A stretch of 64,000 nt of DNA. It comes from Parapedobacter koreensis. Lineage in GTDB: Bacteria > Bacteroidota > Bacteroidia > Sphingobacteriales > Sphingobacteriaceae. The position numbers and the translations under genes were made by a program. The stretch spans positions 124,001 to 188,000 of the forward strand of contig NZ_FNZR01000011.1 in NCBI RefSeq assembly GCF_900109365.1. The letters run 5' to 3'. The notes below the pieces were generated by a model. The model was not told where the DNA came from. It saw nothing but the letters and a program-made list of their open reading frames with translations, and made no database searches. Positions 60,465-64,000 of the stretch are shown here, piece by piece. Within the stretch, counting starts at the first letter, position 1; every line of letters starts with the position of its first letter.

Positions 60465-61234
60465 AAACTCCAGCATTAAAACGAGCTTATGTATGGGAAC
60501 TGCCGGTGCGCATTTTCCATTGGGCCAATGCGCTATGTATTTCCGTGCTGATCGTTACGGGTTTGCTCATCGCCTATCCGCCTGCCGTGATGAGCGATCA
60601 GGAGGCGGCACAGCAATTCTGGTTTGGCTATATCCGGATGATCCATTTCATCGCTGCATATGGGCTGATTGCGCTCATGGCATTCCGGCTGTATTGGTCA
60701 TTGTGGGCCAATAAATATGGCTCATGGCGGGTATTCCTGCCTTTTTCCAGACAAAACCTCTTGAAGATGTGGCAAGTGGTGAAGTATGACATCTTATTGC
60801 AGCGGCACGCTAAGAACGGCACGTACAAAGAAAGCGTCGGACACAACAATGTGGCGGCATTTTCCTACCTCGCCCTATTCCTGCTGGCCTTGGTGATGGT
60901 TGCGACGGGATTTGCATTGTATGCCCCGAACGCTTCGTGGTTTTTACCCAAGCTGTTTGGCTGGGTCGTCACCCTATTGGGCAGCGAATCCAACGTGCGC
61001 TTGGTGCACCACTTTGCCAGTTGGGCGTTTATCCTGTTTATCGTGGTGCATGTATACCTCGTGCTGTATCACGACTGGCTGGAAGGCAAGGGTGAGACTT
61101 CCTCCATGATAAGCGGCTATAAGTTTGTGGATACGGATGTGCAGGAAGAAAAGCAACCAAGTCCTGAGAAAAAGGCTGGACAACGAAAGATAACACTAAC
61201 GCAAACAAGCAATGCTGACGAGCTTCCCGCATAA
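60461..61234 (+). CDS. hyaC: Hydrogenase cytochrome b subunit
   Basis: I choose the ATG at 60461, which overlaps the large-subunit stop (ATGA); a GTG two codons upstream is possible. The 257-aa protein has four membrane helices with candidate heme ligands ('RIFHWANALCI', 'IRMIHFIAAYG', 'VRLVHHFASW' and 'FIVVHVYLVLYHDW'). It takes electrons from the small subunit and reduces quinone. A charged cytoplasmic tail follows the last helix ('VQEEKQPSPEKKAGQRK'). Confidence 0.95.
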   Translation: MKTPALKRAYVWELPVRIFHWANALCISVLIVTGLLIAYPPAVMSDQEAAQQFWFGYIRMIHFIAAYGLIALMAFRLYWSLWANKYGSWRVFLPFSRQNLLKMWQVVKYDILLQRHAKNGTYKESVGHNNVAAFSYLALFLLALVMVATGFALYAPNASWFLPKLFGWVVTLLGSESNVRLVHHFASWAFILFIVVHVYLVLYHDWLEGKGETSSMISGYKFVDTDVQEEKQPSPEKKAGQRKITLTQTSNADELPA

Positions 61235-61265
61235 GAAGGATCTGCAATATTCGCAGGGCAATGAC

Positions 61266-61748
61266 ATGCTCATCCTTGGGCTGGGCAACTACTTGATGGG
61301 TGATGAGGGCGTGGGCGTGCACTTCGTCAACAGCCTGCAGCCGCAGGATTTCCCGTCCAACATCACCATACTTGACGGCGGTACGGGCGGTTTCTTGCTT
61401 GTCCCCTACCTGGAAAGCCACGCCGTGGCCATCCTGGTGGATGCGACGCAAGATGGCCAGCCCGCAGGGACGGTATCGCTGTTACAGCCCCGCTTTTCCG
61501 ATGATTTCCCGGTGGCATTGAGCGGCCACAATTTTGGGTTGAAGGATATGGTCGACATCCTGTCGCTATTTGGCAGGATGCCGGAGATCTACCTGTTTAC
61601 CATATCCATCGACCGGATGAAACCCATGGATATGGCACTTTCGCCTGCCGTGGAGACAGCCATTCCGGTAGTAAAGGCCCGGATCCAGGAATTGACCTCA
61701 CAACTGGCGGCACGGCCGTTGGCGGCCCATGGTGTATCAACAGACTGA
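61266..61748 (+). CDS. hyaD: Hydrogenase large-subunit maturation protease
   Basis: I choose the ATG at 61266 (160 aa), which starts directly with the family motif 'MLILGLGNYLMGDEGVGVHF'. The frame extends back to 61212, overlapping cytochrome b. Conserved nickel-sensing residues are Glu and Asp in 'GDEGVG' and 'VDATQDGQPAG', and a His in 'SGHNFGLKDM'. It cleaves the C-terminal tail of the large subunit after nickel insertion. Confidence 0.94.
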   Translation: MLILGLGNYLMGDEGVGVHFVNSLQPQDFPSNITILDGGTGGFLLVPYLESHAVAILVDATQDGQPAGTVSLLQPRFSDDFPVALSGHNFGLKDMVDILSLFGRMPEIYLFTISIDRMKPMDMALSPAVETAIPVVKARIQELTSQLAARPLAAHGVSTD

Positions 61749-61750
61749 AG

Positions 61751-64000
61751 ATGATGGAAATTTGCATAGCGGGACGGGTACAGGGTGTGGGCTTCAGGCC
61801 TTTCATCGACCAGCTGGCAAGGCAGTTGGGCTTGGCGGGAGGCGTATGGAACGATGGTACAGGCGTAACCATCCGCGTGAAGGGAAACGGAGAGGTCATC
61901 GAGGAGTTCATCCGGCGAATCCCGTTGGAGAAGCCGCCGATGGCCGAGATAACTGCCCTACATAGCCACCAAACGCCTGATGAGTGGACTGCAGAGGGAT
62001 TCCGTATCGTTCAGGCACCGGCTACGGTCCGCGTGGACACCCCGCTGACACCCGATTTTGCACTGTGCGAAAGCTGCGCGGCCGAAATCGTGGACAAGAC
62101 CAACCGGCGGTATTTCTATCCGTTTACCGCCTGTACACAGTGCGGACCCCGCTATGCGATCACTCAGCGGTTTCCGTTTGAGCGGGAAAACACCAGCATG
62201 GCAGACTATGCCCTATGTCCCGACTGCCTTGCCGAGTATACGACCCCTGGCGACAGGCGCCAGCATGCCCAAACGAGCACATGCCCCGCATGCGGTATTG
62301 CCATCGTACTCAAAGACAAACGGGGCAAGGTGGTGGCTGGGGACTATGAACCGGTATTTTCCTTGCTGGCGTTGAAGCTACGGGAAGGCGCCATCGCCGC
62401 GGTAAAAAACACAGCGGGGTACCTTTTGCTCTGCGACGCCACCAACCCCGCTGCCGTACAACGGTTGCGCGACCGTAAACACCGTCCTACCAAGCCTTTT
62501 GCCGTGCTGTTTAACGATCTGCGCCAGTTGGGAGCCTACCTTCATATAAGGCCGATGGAAGCGGAAGCCTTGCGTTCGCCTGCCGCCCCCATCGTGGTGC
62601 TTCCGGTAAAAGATAAACGGGATTTGGCCACCTACGCCGTCGCGCCTGGCATGGATACCATTGGCGCCATGCTCCCCTACTCGGGAATCCTATTGCTGAT
62701 TGCCCAGCTAGCACAACGACCGCTGGTGGCGACCAGCGGTAACCTGCATGGTGCGCCGCTATGTGCCGATGAGGCTGAAGCGGAACGGCAGTTGCGGCCG
62801 GTGGCCGATTACTTCCTCCACCACTCACTGACTATACAGCATCCCCAGGATGATTCAGTGGTTCGATTCTCGCGGGAGACGGCTACACGGATTATCCTGC
62901 GGCGGGCACGGGGCATGGCTCCCGATAGCCCGATACCCTACGGGATGGCTGGTCTCGGTGGGCAAAAAATCCTTTGCCTGGGCAGTGACCTAAAAAATAC
63001 CATCACCATCGTCCCGAACCACTGTTGTTATACCAGTGAATACATCGGCGACCTCGGCCATTACGATACGTACCGCCGTTACCTGAACACGATTGACAGC
63101 TACCAGCACATCATGGACTTCCAACCGGAAGTGGTGCTGTGCGACAAACACCCACTGTTTGAAAGCCGGCAGGCCATCCACCAATTTCCGGAAGCGAGGA
63201 TCATTGAAATACCGCACCATGAGGCCCATTTTGCGGCGGTATTGCAGGAGCATGACCTATGGGACTCCGCGGATAGGGTCCTTGGTGTCATCTGGGATGG
63301 GATAGGATTTGGCGACCCGCATACCATGTGGGGAGGTGAATTTTTCACGTATTCGGCACATCTGATAAAACGGGTAGGCCACCTGCAAGCATATCCCTGG
63401 ATCTTGGGCGACCGCATGGCGCAGTACCCCAAGATTTCAGCATTGTCAGCCAGCGGTTGCAGTCCGCTACTCTACCCCCACTTCACAGCCAACGAGTGGC
63501 AAAGCTATTCCGCTGCCGTACACGCCGCACGGCTGAAAACAACATCCATGGGCCGTTTATTTGATGCTGTGGCCTTCGTACTGGGCTTCCACCGACCCAA
63601 CACTTTTGAGGGGGAAGCTGCCCTATGGCTGGAAAAAGAAGCAGCAGACTTTTATCAAGAACATCCCCATGTTGACCTGGTGGATTACCTGGAAGGCGAG
63701 ACCCCGGGTGGGGTGGTCGCCGTGAGCAAGTTGTTTCTTACCATCATGGAGGCCGCACGCACACGGGTAGCCAGCGGCAAAATCGCGCTCAACTTCCACT
63801 ACACGCTGGTGTGCTGCATCGGCAAGATAGCCCGTAGCCATCAATGCCGTCAGCTGGCCTTCAGCGGTGGCAGTTTCCAAAATGCATTGCTGGTTGATTT
63901 AATTACGGCCCACCTGAGCGAAGCTTTCTCGTTGAACTTTCACCACAGTCTCTCGCCCAACGATGAAAACATTTCATTCGGGCAGCTGAGCCACTATTTA
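61751..64000 (+). CDS. hypF: Carbamoyltransferase HypF, 3' end beyond window
   Basis: The frame is open from the ATG at 61751 (or 61754) for 750 codons to the edge; only a few residues are probably missing, since 'FSGGSFQNALL' and 'LSPNDENISFGQ' mark the C-terminal end of HypF proteins. Domains in order: acylphosphatase-like ('AGRVQGVGFRPF'), two zinc fingers ('CESC', 'CTQCGPR', 'CPDC', 'CPACG'), a YrdC-like domain ('KNTAGYLLLCDATN', 'RKHRPTKPFAVL', 'TSGNLHGAPLC') and a Kae1-like domain ('LGSDLKNTITI', 'PHHEAHFAAV', 'GVIWDGIGFGD'). It makes the carbamoyl group that becomes the cyanide ligands. It lies 2 bp after the protease gene. Confidence 0.96.
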   Translation, partial: MMEICIAGRVQGVGFRPFIDQLARQLGLAGGVWNDGTGVTIRVKGNGEVIEEFIRRIPLEKPPMAEITALHSHQTPDEWTAEGFRIVQAPATVRVDTPLTPDFALCESCAAEIVDKTNRRYFYPFTACTQCGPRYAITQRFPFERENTSMADYALCPDCLAEYTTPGDRRQHAQTSTCPACGIAIVLKDKRGKVVAGDYEPVFSLLALKLREGAIAAVKNTAGYLLLCDATNPAAVQRLRDRKHRPTKPFAVLFNDLRQLGAYLHIRPMEAEALRSPAAPIVVLPVKDKRDLATYAVAPGMDTIGAMLPYSGILLLIAQLAQRPLVATSGNLHGAPLCADEAEAERQLRPVADYFLHHSLTIQHPQDDSVVRFSRETATRIILRRARGMAPDSPIPYGMAGLGGQKILCLGSDLKNTITIVPNHCCYTSEYIGDLGHYDTYRRYLNTIDSYQHIMDFQPEVVLCDKHPLFESRQAIHQFPEARIIEIPHHEAHFAAVLQEHDLWDSADRVLGVIWDGIGFGDPHTMWGGEFFTYSAHLIKRVGHLQAYPWILGDRMAQYPKISALSASGCSPLLYPHFTANEWQSYSAAVHAARLKTTSMGRLFDAVAFVLGFHRPNTFEGEAALWLEKEAADFYQEHPHVDLVDYLEGETPGGVVAVSKLFLTIMEAARTRVASGKIALNFHYTLVCCIGKIARSHQCRQLAFSGGSFQNALLVDLITAHLSEAFSLNFHHSLSPNDENISFGQLSHYL

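Overview
The window looks like a Bacteroidota chromosome, most likely a Sphingobacteriaceae-type organism. The evidence is type IX secretion (T9SS) type B C-terminal domains paired with PorP/SprF-like proteins, Bacteroidota promoters (TTG, about 20 bases, TAnnTTTG), propeller-sensor/LytTR two-component systems, TPR-anchored HTH regulators, and few clear Shine-Dalgarno sites. The genus is inference. No tRNA, rRNA, CRISPR array or insertion sequence was seen.

Positions 1-30306 and 37510-48701 form a surface-protein region. Six minus-strand genes encode right-handed beta-helix proteins of one family. Three are giants: 1-4067 (runs off the left edge), 14144-22048 (2634 aa) and 38433-46697 (2754 aa). 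The two complete giants carry MBG/YDG repeats and end in a T9SS type B sorting domain, and each is followed by its own PorP/SprF-like gene (13222-14115; 37510-38400). Three shorter paralogs (6842-7849, 9767-11443, 11459-12811) lack the sorting domain and two look truncated. Each giant is preceded on the same strand by a membrane-linked regulator: a TPR-AraC protein (4212-6104), a propeller histidine kinase plus LytTR regulator (22297-26155, with a tandem paralog at 26498-30306), or a TPR-LuxR-like protein (46893-48701). A HisKA_2 kinase/LuxR pair lies on the opposite strand at 8036-9734. A promoter-leader cassette is repeated three times, ahead of 12811, ahead of 22048, and ahead of the kinase at 26155, where only a 40-codon leader relic remains. 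Together these suggest regulator/giant adhesin/SprF cassettes with shared control.

Positions 30501-37401 hold mixed genes: a lipoprotein hydrolase, a cytochrome c lipoprotein, a YceI lipoprotein, a LytS-like kinase with a LytTR regulator, a 41-aa membrane protein, RlmH, a DUF3078 protein and an FtsB/DivIC-like protein. Positions 48956-51498 hold eno and carA.

Positions 51972-64000 are an uptake [NiFe]-hydrogenase locus with two divergent transcription units. The plus strand has the small subunit, large subunit, cytochrome b, maturation protease and hypF (cut by the right edge). The minus strand has hypA, hypB, hypC and hypE, then a nickel permease-like protein and a TonB-dependent receptor. 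The small subunit has the six-cysteine pattern of oxygen-tolerant membrane-bound hydrogenases, which fits aerobic H2 oxidation feeding electrons to the quinone pool. hypD is not in the window.
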